Shown here one piece after another: positions 54,795-62,508 of a stretch of 64,000 bases of DNA. The position numbers were made by a program, and so were the translations under genes. Under the pieces are notes generated by a model, which was not told the DNA's origin, ran no database searches, and saw nothing but the letters and a program-made list of their open reading frames with translations. How positions within the stretch are numbered: position 1 is the first letter of the stretch; every line of letters starts with the position of its first letter. This DNA comes from Methylococcaceae bacterium (GTDB taxonomy: Bacteria; Pseudomonadota; Gammaproteobacteria; Methylococcales; Methylomonadaceae): NCBI GenBank assembly GCA_030693065.1, contig JAUYBL010000020.1:1-64000 (forward strand), written 5' to 3'.

Positions 54795-54935
54795 CAAGTT
54801 AAGCAAGTCCCTTTTACCAATGTTGAATAGGACTTCTCACCAGTTTCATGTACCTCCTCGTAGTGTGAAATTCAGATTCTTTTGGAATCTGTTACTTTTA
54901 ACCTCCCTCTGCTCAGGCATCGGGAGGTTTTTTTT
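54795..54935 (+). ncRNA. Candidate small RNA of about 140 nt with CCUCC motifs
   Basis: The transcript predicted from the promoter at 54760-54788 would end at a strong terminator (54900-54935). It contains three hairpins: AAGTCC/GGACTT (54805-54810, 54830-54835), CAGATTC/GAATCTG (54873-54879, 54885-54891), and the terminator stem. Between the first two lies unpaired ACCTCCT (54852-54858), the complement of a Shine-Dalgarno sequence; a second ACCTCCC lies in the terminator stem. This is the usual plan of a trans-acting RNA that blocks translation. No known family was recognised. It lies between genes that both read leftwards. Confidence 0.5.
54900..54935 (+). terminator. Rho-independent terminator, 8-bp stem and T8
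   Basis: AACCTCCC (54900-54907) pairs with GGGAGGTT (54922-54929), followed by a T-run to 54935. It reads rightwards, where no annotated gene ends, which supports a separate RNA gene upstream. Confidence 0.85.
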
Positions 54936-54951
54936 GGCCTATTGATTAGCT

Positions 54952-55503
54952 TTAGCTCTTTGGCAATCCCGACAACCAGCTCTGAGTCTTGCTGACAGCC
55001 TGTTGCGTTAAATCAGCAAAGGCGCTAATCGCGCCCTTAGCATCTGGCGTTTTACTCGGCTGTTCCAATCTAAATTCTTGCGTAGCGACTTTCTGGGTAT
55101 TGTCTGCAGAATATGCCTCGACCGAAAAATGCAGTACTACGCGGGCTTTATCAATGGCATCAAATTGCTGCTCAAACGTTAGCATTTTTACCAATAACCG
55201 ATAATTAAAGCCAACCCTGCTAGCAATCATTTGTTGCTGAAATAATTCCGGCGGCGAAGCAATCCACACATCTTGACCGTAAAACCTGACTTGGCTAGGC
55301 GCAGCAAAAAGCAGTCGATAGCGAATGCGATTATCCCAAAGCCACGATGGAGCATCGACGTTAATCGCTGATTTTTGTTCAACACTATTTAAAGCAGCTC
55401 TGCTTTGATTTTGGCCAAAATCATGCGCGGCCGGTTGCCTGGCATTCGGTGTGCAGCCAATCGCTAATAGCGATACCGCTAGAGTTATCAGAAGAGTTTT
55501 CAT
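54952..55503 (-). CDS. ABC-transport auxiliary lipoprotein (PqiC / DUF330 type)
   Basis: A 183-residue lipoprotein; the lipobox is SLLAIGC, with Cys at residue 17. It resembles the auxiliary lipoprotein family found with MCE transporters, PqiC being the known case. Family-like elements are WLWDNRIRYRLLFAAPSQVRFYG and VLHFSVEAYSADNTQKVA. Its start overlaps the MlaD-like gene stop as ATGA and it is the last gene of the operon. It probably sits on the inner face of the outer membrane and receives lipid from the MCE ring. Confidence 0.85.
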   Translation of the reverse strand: MKTLLITLAVSLLAIGCTPNARQPAAHDFGQNQSRAALNSVEQKSAINVDAPSWLWDNRIRYRLLFAAPSQVRFYGQDVWIASPPELFQQQMIASRVGFNYRLLVKMLTFEQQFDAIDKARVVLHFSVEAYSADNTQKVATQEFRLEQPSKTPDAKGAISAFADLTQQAVSKTQSWLSGLPKS

Positions 55504-56414
55504 TTTGGGGCCTCATAGCCTGGTTCGCCGGGGCCCAGGTCTTTCTTGCTTGGGCCTAACAAGAGTTCTTGGGGATTATGTTCCAGCATGGTAGCGACTC
55601 GTTTAATCTGTTGACTGGTGCCGTGTAACTCAATCAGCAGGTCATTGATTTTAGGTAGGGTCGTCTGCAACGCAAAGTTACCTGCGGTCTGTCCGGTATC
55701 CGCGAGTTTGCTGGTTTTAGTACTGAGCGCTTTAACTTCCTTCGTCAAACCCTGCAGGTCAGCAGTCAATTTATTGATGTTTTTAAGTGTGCCGCGCGCA
55801 TCATTAGTTAAGGCAGGTACGTCCGCTAACGCCGCATCGACACTTTTTTGCAACTCGCCAAGTTTAGCGGTCAGACCTTTTAAATTATCCAGAATGCCAG
55901 CAATATTCTTGATGTTTTCATCACTCAATACCTGACCTAAAGCCACCATCAACCGATCGGCTTTATGCAATATTTCTTCACCTGAGGTCATCAACCGGTC
56001 AGTCAACGATGGCAACAACGGAATACGCCGATCAGGAATATCGCCAGGTGGAATCGCCTCCCGTACCTTATCGTTATCTTCCAGCTGAATCTGCGTTAAG
56101 CCCGTCACGCCTTTGAGCCTTAAGGTCGCGTACACGCTCCTACTCAAGACGATATTTTTATCAACTTCAATCGGTATCAGAATAATCCCGGCGTCATTGG
56201 GATCAAATTCGACTTTAAGCACTTTACCTACCGCAATGCCGCGAAAAAACACGGTTGATTCGGGATTAAGCCCCGACACCGATTCTTGAGTGTAAATCAC
56301 GTAATTATTGCGTTCGCGCTCAAAATGCCCCAGCCAGTAAATCACTATCACTGACGCTGTTACCAACACCAGTAAAAACAGTCCAGTCATTAATGCGTGC
56401 TTGTTTCTACCCAT
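55500..56414 (-). CDS. MCE-domain lipid-binding protein, MlaD-like
   Basis: The 304-residue protein from ATG 56414 (MGRNKHALMTGLFLLVLV) has one N-terminal membrane span (about residues 7-28). An MCE domain follows at 40-120 (ESVSGLNPESTVFFRGIAVGKVLKVEFD), then a long helical region with heptads (LNKLTADLQGLTKEVKALS in part). Such proteins form hexameric rings that carry lipids through the periplasm. The longer upstream frame overlaps the ATPase gene and is not used. With its extended helices it is closer to needle-like MCE proteins than to the short MlaD of E. coli. Confidence 0.9.
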   Translation of the reverse strand: MGRNKHALMTGLFLLVLVTASVIVIYWLGHFERERNNYVIYTQESVSGLNPESTVFFRGIAVGKVLKVEFDPNDAGIILIPIEVDKNIVLSRSVYATLRLKGVTGLTQIQLEDNDKVREAIPPGDIPDRRIPLLPSLTDRLMTSGEEILHKADRLMVALGQVLSDENIKNIAGILDNLKGLTAKLGELQKSVDAALADVPALTNDARGTLKNINKLTADLQGLTKEVKALSTKTSKLADTGQTAGNFALQTTLPKINDLLIELHGTSQQIKRVATMLEHNPQELLLGPSKKDLGPGEPGYEAPK

Positions 56415-57189
56415 GAGCTTCCTCTTGATACTGGAATACACGCCGCGCGCGTCTATTGTGAAAAAAACTCTTAACAAACGGGTGCGGACAATTTAATACC
56501 GACGCCAACGGCCCAAAAGCCACTAACTGATTATCAGCCAATACCGCCACTTGGGTACATAAATCCCGAAGTATATCCAGATCATGCGTGACCATCACCA
56601 CGGTAAACTTTAGATCGCGATGCAGCTCTGATAATAGCGTAACGAAATCTTCACTGGAGATAGGATCAAGGCCCGAGGTTGGCTCATCCAATAATAACAA
56701 GCCAGGCTCAAGTATCATGGTTCTAGCCAGCGCCACGCGTTTAATCATACCTCCGGACAAATCAGCCGGTTTTAACCAGGCATCATCCGGAGATAAGCCC
56801 ACCATTGCTAATTTCATGAACACCAAGCGGCTAATCAATTCTTCATCCTTGACGCCAACCTCTCGTAACGGGAACGCGATGTTATCAAACACATCCAGAA
56901 CGCTAAACAACGCGCCTTTTTGAAACAACACGCCGCAGTCACTGCGCAAGCGTTGTCCATGACCGACAGTGATTTTTTTTAACGATTGCCCCATTACAAA
57001 CACCTCGCCTTCACTGGGAATCTGCAAGCCGATAATTTCTCGTAGCAGTGTGGTTTTGCCACAACCGGAAGCGCCCACCAAACCAAGAATTTCGCCGCGC
57101 GGTAAGTTGAGATTAATATCTTTATGAATCACCTTGTCGCCAAAGCGCGTCCAGATATGCTCCATTTGAATAGCAAAGTCATTACTCAT
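56407..57189 (-). CDS. ABC transporter ATPase, MlaF-like
   Basis: A 260-residue ATPase that powers lipid transport with the permease encoded before it. It has Walker A LVGASGCGKTTLL, the signature LSGGMIKRVALART, Walker B LLLLDEPTSGLDPIS and the switch His in VMVTHDLDILRDL. The signature GGM instead of GGQ and the downstream SGLDPI are usual for MlaF. The start overlaps the permease stop as ATGA and the end overlaps the MCE gene. Confidence 0.93.
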   Translation of the reverse strand: MSNDFAIQMEHIWTRFGDKVIHKDINLNLPRGEILGLVGASGCGKTTLLREIIGLQIPSEGEVFVMGQSLKKITVGHGQRLRSDCGVLFQKGALFSVLDVFDNIAFPLREVGVKDEELISRLVFMKLAMVGLSPDDAWLKPADLSGGMIKRVALARTMILEPGLLLLDEPTSGLDPISSEDFVTLLSELHRDLKFTVVMVTHDLDILRDLCTQVAVLADNQLVAFGPLASVLNCPHPFVKSFFHNRRARRVFQYQEEAHG

Positions 57190-58310
57190 GGCATGCCCAC
57201 GCCCATAAACAAAATAGCAAATACCGCATCGATCATAATCACGACGGTAATGGCGGCAACCACTGAATTGGTGGTTTCATTACCCAAGCTTTCAGTATTA
57301 GGCTTAATCCTAAAGCCAAAATGGCACGCGATTAAAGCAATCATTAAACCAAAAACCGCGCTTTTACCGATGCCGATAAACACGTTAGCTAAAGGCACCA
57401 CATCGGGCAATTTAAAGAAAAATTGTTGATAGCTAATATCCAAGGTATTTTGCGCGGAGAACATGCCGCCGATGAGTGCCGCGGCATCCGTCCAAATGCT
57501 AATCAGCGGCATTATCAACGTTAATGCTGCCACATTTGGTAAAATTATCCGCACGGAATGCGAGATTCCCATGGCCGATAAGGCATCCAGTTCTTCCGTC
57601 ACGCGCATGATGCCGATTTGCGCGGTCATCGCCGACCCGGAACGACCGGCAACCAGAATTGCCGCCAGCAACGGCCCCAGTTCCCGAATAATGCTTAAGC
57701 CCAAAATATCGATAATGTAAATTTCCGCGCCGAAGATCTTTAACTGTAGCGCCGATAAATAGCTCAGCACGATGCCAATCAAAAAGCCTACCAGCGCAGT
57801 AATCCCCAACGCACGCACGCCGGATTCATAAATGGTGATGGAGATCTCCGCCCAAGGAATTTCACTTGGATGCCGCAGTAAATAGCTTATGTCTAAAAAT
57901 AACTGGCCCAGCAAAAACACGACATCCACCAACTGAAGCCAAAAGTCTTTGAGCAACTTTTGCAGTATCGGCCAAAACTGAATTTTTGCAGCCCGCAGTG
58001 GCGGCAAGACTTGCTCCTGCCAGCGCTCGAATAGACGTTGATGCTCAGGACGTAGTTGCAGTCCATCCGGCAAGCGATTACCCCAGGCTTGCCAAAGCAT
58101 TAAGGCCGCCGCATTATCCAGAACCTCAACATTTTGCATGTCCCAATGCTTAACCTTGTTATCGTTAACCAACCGGGTAATTTTCTGTGTCAGTGCAGGT
58201 TCTGCAGTCAAGCCGCGCAGATTCCAAACACCTGACAATTGCACAGAACGCTCACCATCTTGATCTAGCACGTCTAGCGTCGGCGTTACCTCAAGATTAA
58301 GTTCAGTCAT
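57186..58310 (-). CDS. ABC transporter permease, MlaE-like with N-terminal STAS-like domain
   Basis: A 374-residue permease. Residues 1-110 look like a STAS-like domain (SGVWNLRGL, NVEVLDNAAALMLWQAWG). The MlaE domain follows, with five to six spans and GVRALGITALVGFLIGIVLSY plus GPLLAAILVAGRSGSAMTAQIG, the family signature. The fused domain contrasts with E. coli, where the STAS protein MlaB is separate; here it would regulate the ATPase from the same chain. It is the first transporter gene, nine bases after the DUF455 gene. Confidence 0.92.
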   Translation of the reverse strand: MTELNLEVTPTLDVLDQDGERSVQLSGVWNLRGLTAEPALTQKITRLVNDNKVKHWDMQNVEVLDNAAALMLWQAWGNRLPDGLQLRPEHQRLFERWQEQVLPPLRAAKIQFWPILQKLLKDFWLQLVDVVFLLGQLFLDISYLLRHPSEIPWAEISITIYESGVRALGITALVGFLIGIVLSYLSALQLKIFGAEIYIIDILGLSIIRELGPLLAAILVAGRSGSAMTAQIGIMRVTEELDALSAMGISHSVRIILPNVAALTLIMPLISIWTDAAALIGGMFSAQNTLDISYQQFFFKLPDVVPLANVFIGIGKSAVFGLMIALIACHFGFRIKPNTESLGNETTNSVVAAITVVIMIDAVFAILFMGVGMP

Positions 58311-58319
58311 AAATCCACC

Positions 58320-59117
58320 CTATGGCGTGGCCAGCCAATCCAGCTCGACATCTGAAAAACCGGCACGTTTACGTAGTTCTCTATTAAACGGTCCTTTAGG
58401 CTTACCGGCAATATAGTATTGCGTAATCAGCGCCTGATAAGTACTGTCAGGCTCCATTCCGCGCTGCTCACAGACAACACTAAACCACTTTGAACCTAGC
58501 GCCACATGGCCGATTTCATCAGTCAAAATCCGTGTTAGTAACGCCACGCTGGCTTTATCGCCCAAGTTGGTAAATTTCTCGATAATCGCAGGCGTCACAT
58601 CCAACCCACGCGCTTCCATGCAACGCGGCACCATCGCCAGCCTTGCCAATAAATCATCTTTAGTTTCTTTGGCGTGATCCCATAAACCGCCATGTGCAGG
58701 CAAATCGCCGTACTGAATGTTTAAGGCCTGCAAATGCGTTCTGATTAACTCGAAATGTTGTGCTTCCTCATCGGCGACTTGCAGCCAATCTATATAGAAC
58801 TGGTCGGGCATACCACGAAACCGGTACAGCATGTCCCAGGCCAGATAAATCGCCATAAATTCAACATGCGCGATGGCATGAAAAAACGCTGCCACGCCTT
58901 GGGGATTAGTCAATTTGCGATTGGGCATATTACGCGGCGCCAGCAACTCAGGACTATCAGGAAAACTCACCTGCTCGATTGGCAAGGGCGGGCAAGACGG
59001 GCTAAGCTTTAGCTCGCCGTTATGTAATAATTGCCAAGCCTGGTGCGTCAGCGCCAGCTTTTCATCAATATTTGTGCGATGTAGACACGCAGCGGCAAAA
59101 TCAAAGACGTTATTCAT
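58320..59117 (-). CDS. DUF455 ferritin-like protein
   Basis: A 265-residue protein of the DUF455 family, which has a ferritin-like helical bundle with Glu and His metal ligands: HVEFMAIYLAWDM, DEEAQHFELIRTHL, and TDEIGHVALGSKWF give the E..H-type pattern for a di-iron centre. The biochemical role is unknown. It is upstream of the Mla-like operon on the same strand, nine bases before the permease, and 18 bases from the divergent vanZ-like gene. Confidence 0.9.
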   Translation of the reverse strand: MNNVFDFAAACLHRTNIDEKLALTHQAWQLLHNGELKLSPSCPPLPIEQVSFPDSPELLAPRNMPNRKLTNPQGVAAFFHAIAHVEFMAIYLAWDMLYRFRGMPDQFYIDWLQVADEEAQHFELIRTHLQALNIQYGDLPAHGGLWDHAKETKDDLLARLAMVPRCMEARGLDVTPAIIEKFTNLGDKASVALLTRILTDEIGHVALGSKWFSVVCEQRGMEPDSTYQALITQYYIAGKPKGPFNRELRKRAGFSDVELDWLATP

Positions 59118-59135
59118 TACCTTTACACAAACCCT

Positions 59136-59516
59136 ATGACTAAATATTTCGACCTAAGTGCATTACTGCTTTATTGCCTGTTTATTTATTGGTTGTCCGA
59201 CCAACAATCCCTGCCCGCGCCCACCTGGTGGGGCCTAGAGTTCCAAGACAAAATCAACCACGCGGGTGCTTATTTTATTATGGCAACATTCGCTTGGCGC
59301 AGCATTAGGCATATCGGCACTTCACCCATTGTACTGGCTTTAATCAGCATTCTGTTTTGTAGTTTATACGGCGCGTCAGACGAATGGCATCAATCCTTTG
59401 TCGAAGGCCGCTCTTCAGATGTCATGGATTGGCTGGCGGATACTAGCGGGGCGGTGATGGCGATGGTGTGCTTATATTTTTTTCAGCGGCGGAATATATT
59501 TACAGTCGGTATTTAA
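59136..59516 (+). CDS. VanZ-family membrane protein
   Basis: A 126-residue membrane protein with three to four spans. DKINHAGAYFIMATFAWRSI, SDEWHQSFVEGRSSDVMDWLADTSG are the VanZ family marks (DKxxH and the EWxQ-GRxxxxxD segment). Proteins with this domain have been linked to antibiotic resistance or cell-surface traits, but their reaction is not settled. It is divergent from the DUF455 gene. Confidence 0.88.
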   Translation: MTKYFDLSALLLYCLFIYWLSDQQSLPAPTWWGLEFQDKINHAGAYFIMATFAWRSIRHIGTSPIVLALISILFCSLYGASDEWHQSFVEGRSSDVMDWLADTSGAVMAMVCLYFFQRRNIFTVGI

Positions 59517-59603
59517 AAGTGGCTTTTGTTCAACATTGTCATGCCGTAGTGATCTAACTCGAGCCATAATGTTTACGGCTGGTGACTAGGGAAGCGCCTA
59601 CCC

Positions 59604-59815
59604 CTCAATCAACTCAAGATTGATCAGTCTTTTGTAAACGATCTAGGTACCAATAGCAGTGATCAAACTACACGGTGAAAAGTCTCGGCTTAGATGGAAT
59701 TCCTGTAGGAGTCGAAACAAAAGAACAGCAAGAACGCCTGCTTGACAAAGGCTGCACTCAATTTCAAGGCTATCTATTTGGCGCTCAACAACGACCGGAT
59801 TTTAGAATCCAATAG
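59604..59815 (+). pseudogene. Remnant of an EAL-domain c-di-GMP phosphodiesterase
   Basis: The + strand encodes NQLKIDQSFVNDLGTNSSDQ, then after a break and frame change SLGLDGIPVGVETKEQQ, ERLLDKGCTQFQGYLFG and a stop at 59813-59815. These are the last two motifs of the EAL domain (KIDxSFV and EGVET). The segment between them (helix AIV..VIAMA) is lost, the N-terminal EAL motif is absent and no start is present. The last 42 bases overlap the end of the glutathione peroxidase gene on the other strand. Confidence 0.75.
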
Positions 59816-60313
59816 TTCGGGAGTGATTTCGCTAGGAAAGGCCGAAATCGTTGCCCCGTCTTTGCTAATTAAATATTTATAAAAATTCCACTCCGGTGCC
59901 TGACCGATAGCTTGAATCAGCTTTTTGAAAAAGCCGTTTGCAGCCGCACCTTTTACAGCGCTTTTTTCCAATATCGGAAATGTGACTCCGTAATTGATGA
60001 AACAAACTTTGGCAGTTTGTTCTGCATTGTCGAACTCCTGATTAAAATCATTTGAGGGGAAGCCAACAATCACTAATCCCTGGTCCTTATATTTTTGATA
60101 CAACGCTTCCAGACCTTCAAACTGCGGGGTATAACCGCAATTACTTGCTGTGTTGACAGCCAGCACAACCTTATCTTTAAAGGCCTGACAAAAATCAAGC
60201 TGTTCGGTTGATCTTAATTTCGTCATTTTGAAATTCAAAATTTCAGGGCAAGATTCCGCACCCGCGCTTGCAGCTGAAAATAACAACGCTGCCATTAAAA
60301 CTAGCATTTTCAT
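59774..60313 (-). CDS. Periplasmic glutathione-peroxidase-like protein
   Basis: A 179-residue thiol peroxidase. A signal peptide (ending SAGAES near residue 20) sends it to the periplasm. The peroxidatic Cys is in VNTASNCGYTPQFEGLEALY; FPSNDFNQE holds the second motif, where the common Cys-Asn-Gln reads Ser-Asn-Asp, and EWNFYKYLI holds the catalytic Trp and Asn. The substitution suggests different resolving chemistry from plant-type thioredoxin peroxidases. Periplasmic forms of this family are seen in several gammaproteobacteria. Confidence 0.9.
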   Translation of the reverse strand: MKMLVLMAALLFSAASAGAESCPEILNFKMTKLRSTEQLDFCQAFKDKVVLAVNTASNCGYTPQFEGLEALYQKYKDQGLVIVGFPSNDFNQEFDNAEQTAKVCFINYGVTFPILEKSAVKGAAANGFFKKLIQAIGQAPEWNFYKYLISKDGATISAFPSEITPELLDSKIRSLLSAK

Positions 60314-60428
60314 GATCGTACCTTTTGAGTTATTGCATTAGCACAGGCCGGATTTAAACACTGTCTAACGGTATTGGTTAAAAACCAGCCCATTAGGAAT
60401 TTACCAGAAATTCACCACTTGCCAAGTT

Positions 60429-60721
60429 ATACCAATCCCAACAAGTTTATATTTAAAACCCTCATCCTAACCTTCTCCTTTATGCCCTATGCATAACTAT
60501 CTACACAACTTTTTTACAATTTAGAATCAATGAGTTGTAAAACCACTTAACTCCCTCTCCTGCTGGAGAGGGTTGGGGTGAGGAGATTAAAATCAATCAC
60601 TTAGATTCCCCTCATCCCAACCTTCTCCCGCTGGAGAAGGGGCCAAAAACTTGTGTAGATACCTATGGCCCTATGGGTACGTTGGAGAAGGAATAGTATG
60701 TGAACTAATTGGGATTGGTAT
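60429..60721. mobile_element. MITE-like element with 13-bp terminal inverted repeats
   Basis: ATACCAATCCCAA (60429-60441) and TTGGGATTGGTAT (60709-60721) are perfect inverted ends of a 293-bp non-coding unit. Inside are two hairpin repeats, CCCTCTCC/GGAGAGGG (60552-60571) and CCTTCTCC/GGAGAAGG (60621-60640), and related pieces near 60469. No transposase frame is present. Its right end supplies the first base of the stop codon (TAA, 60723-60721) of the SDR gene. The remaining bases up to the peroxidase (60314-60428) hold no gene. Confidence 0.65.
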
Positions 60722-61401
60722 TAAGTTCTGATGGCGGAAACGCCGCCGTCGACATGCATAATTTGACCGCTGATCCAGCTGGCTTTATCCGATAACAAAA
60801 ACATCGCCATCTGGGCAATGTCCTCGGCGCTACCTATGCGTTTAAGAGGATGGCGAGCAGCAGCCGCTTGTTTTTTTGTGTCATCACTCAATAGTCTTAC
60901 CGCTAATGGCGTATCAGTGAGTGACGGTGCGATGGCATTGACTCTGACCTTGGGCGCCCACTCGGCAGCTAAGGAACGCGTCAAGCCTTCCACTGCACCT
61001 TTGGCCGCAGCCACGGTGGCATGATAAGGAAAACCCGTTTGCACAGCGACAGTGCTAAACAGCACCACAGAAGCAACATCCGATGCTTGCAGGTTACGTT
61101 GATAATGCTGCAAACAGCGCACCGCACCCAACAGATTAATTTCTAAATCCTGCCGAAACTCATTGGCTTTGAGACTGGCAAAAGGCTTCAAATTAATACT
61201 ACCCGGGCAATAAACCAAACCAGCTAACGGTTCGTCAATTACCGGCAAGGGATCTGTTAAGACATCACAAATAAAGTGTGTAGAACGGATATTTTCCGGA
61301 GAGGTTCGACTTAAGGTATACACCTGGAATTCGGCTTGTGCCAAACGGGCCAAAGCCGCACCGATACCGCTGCTGGCACCTACAACTAAAAGTTTACGCA
61401 T
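60721..61401 (-). CDS. Atypical short-chain dehydrogenase (SDR)
   Basis: A 226-residue Rossmann-fold protein. The cofactor loop is VVGASSGIGAALARLA and the downstream NAIAPSLTDTPLA and ISGQIMHVDGGVSA are usual for SDRs. The catalytic YxxxK position reads VAAAK (HATVAAAKGAVEGL), so the Tyr is replaced; the Ser region FSTVAVQTG is kept. Loss of the Tyr suggests changed or absent reductase activity, though a group of SDRs with xxAAAKG seems to share it. The stop codon is completed by the adjacent MITE-like element. Confidence 0.88.
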   Translation of the reverse strand: MRKLLVVGASSGIGAALARLAQAEFQVYTLSRTSPENIRSTHFICDVLTDPLPVIDEPLAGLVYCPGSINLKPFASLKANEFRQDLEINLLGAVRCLQHYQRNLQASDVASVVLFSTVAVQTGFPYHATVAAAKGAVEGLTRSLAAEWAPKVRVNAIAPSLTDTPLAVRLLSDDTKKQAAAARHPLKRIGSAEDIAQMAMFLLSDKASWISGQIMHVDGGVSAIRT

Positions 61402-61569
61402 TTATTCATCCTCAAAAGTAGTCCCGGTAGTTCTTGCTCAAATCAATCTGCGCGATATATCTGTTAGAAGCGATGCAGACGTTAACTCAATCACGTTGTC
61501 GTTGAGTTTTCCTGAATACGCATTAAAAGCAATTGTCTATCCCATAAAATCGTCATCATGGAGCAGTAA

Positions 61570-62508
61570 ATGTTATTGAAAACAAAGCTTATCAAGCTGT
61601 TTGCCTGGATTGATAACAGCAACATAAGCGAGGCCGACAATGTCGGCAATGCTATTGACTGGCTCAGAGTTATCCCTTTTATACTGATGCATGTTACTTG
61701 TTTGCTGGTGTTTATGGTGGGCTGGAGTCCGGTCGCTTTGTGGGTGGCGTTGTTTTCTTACCTGCTCAGAATGTTCGCCATCACCGCCTTTTATCATCGT
61801 TATTTTTCGCACAAGTCGTTTAAAACCAGCCGAGCCGGGCAATTTATTTTTGCGTTACTGGGTGCAACAGCCACGCAACGCGGTCCAATCTGGTGGGCAT
61901 CTCATCATCGTCGGCATCATCTGTATTCCGATCAAGACAAGGACATTCACAGTCCCAGGCACGGTTTTTTATGGAGCCACATGGGCTGGTTTTTATGCCT
62001 GAAAAATTTCACCACGCGCGAAAACTGCGTCCGTGACTTACTGAAATACCCCGAATTACGCTGGCTGGATCGTTTTGATATTTTCGTCCCCATTGCTTAT
62101 GCATTTTTCATGTTGGGACTTGGCAAATGGCTGGAAATGTATTTTCCGGAATTGGGCACCAATGCCTCGCAAATGTTGATCTGGGGCTATTTTGTATCGT
62201 CTATTGTGTTGATCCACTGCACATTGTCAGTTAATTCTTTAGCGCATATCTTCGGTTCTAAACGTTACCAGACCAACGACGAGAGTCGTAACAATGGCTT
62301 GCTGGCATTGCTAACGCTGGGTGAAGGCTGGCACAACAATCATCATCATTATCCGCTATCAACCAGACAGGGTTTCTTCTGGTGGGAAATTGATATTAGT
62401 TATTACCTGCTAAAACTGATGTCTTGGTGCGGTTTGATTTGGGATCTGCAACCGGTCCCGGTTAACAGACTGCACTCCAAGCTGGTGCAAAAGGAGTTGC
62501 AACAATGA
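61570..62508 (+). CDS. Acyl-CoA/acyl-lipid delta-9 desaturase
   Basis: A 312-residue membrane di-iron enzyme that introduces a double bond into fatty acyl chains. The three His boxes are present: HRYFSH (first), HHRRHH (second) and HNNHHHYP (third), between four hydrophobic spans. Size and spacing fit the stearoyl-CoA-desaturase-like bacterial group. It overlaps the following FAD oxidoreductase gene by four bases, so it belongs to a lipid-modification operon. Confidence 0.93.
   Translation: MLLKTKLIKLFAWIDNSNISEADNVGNAIDWLRVIPFILMHVTCLLVFMVGWSPVALWVALFSYLLRMFAITAFYHRYFSHKSFKTSRAGQFIFALLGATATQRGPIWWASHHRRHHLYSDQDKDIHSPRHGFLWSHMGWFLCLKNFTTRENCVRDLLKYPELRWLDRFDIFVPIAYAFFMLGLGKWLEMYFPELGTNASQMLIWGYFVSSIVLIHCTLSVNSLAHIFGSKRYQTNDESRNNGLLALLTLGEGWHNNHHHYPLSTRQGFFWWEIDISYYLLKLMSWCGLIWDLQPVPVNRLHSKLVQKELQQ

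Noticed and set aside
54830-54865. Leftward ATG after AGGAGG (11 codons) opposite the small RNA
   Set aside because: Spacing from the ribosome-like motif to ATG is too short and the frame ends after 11 codons. The motif is better explained as anti-Shine-Dalgarno on the other strand.
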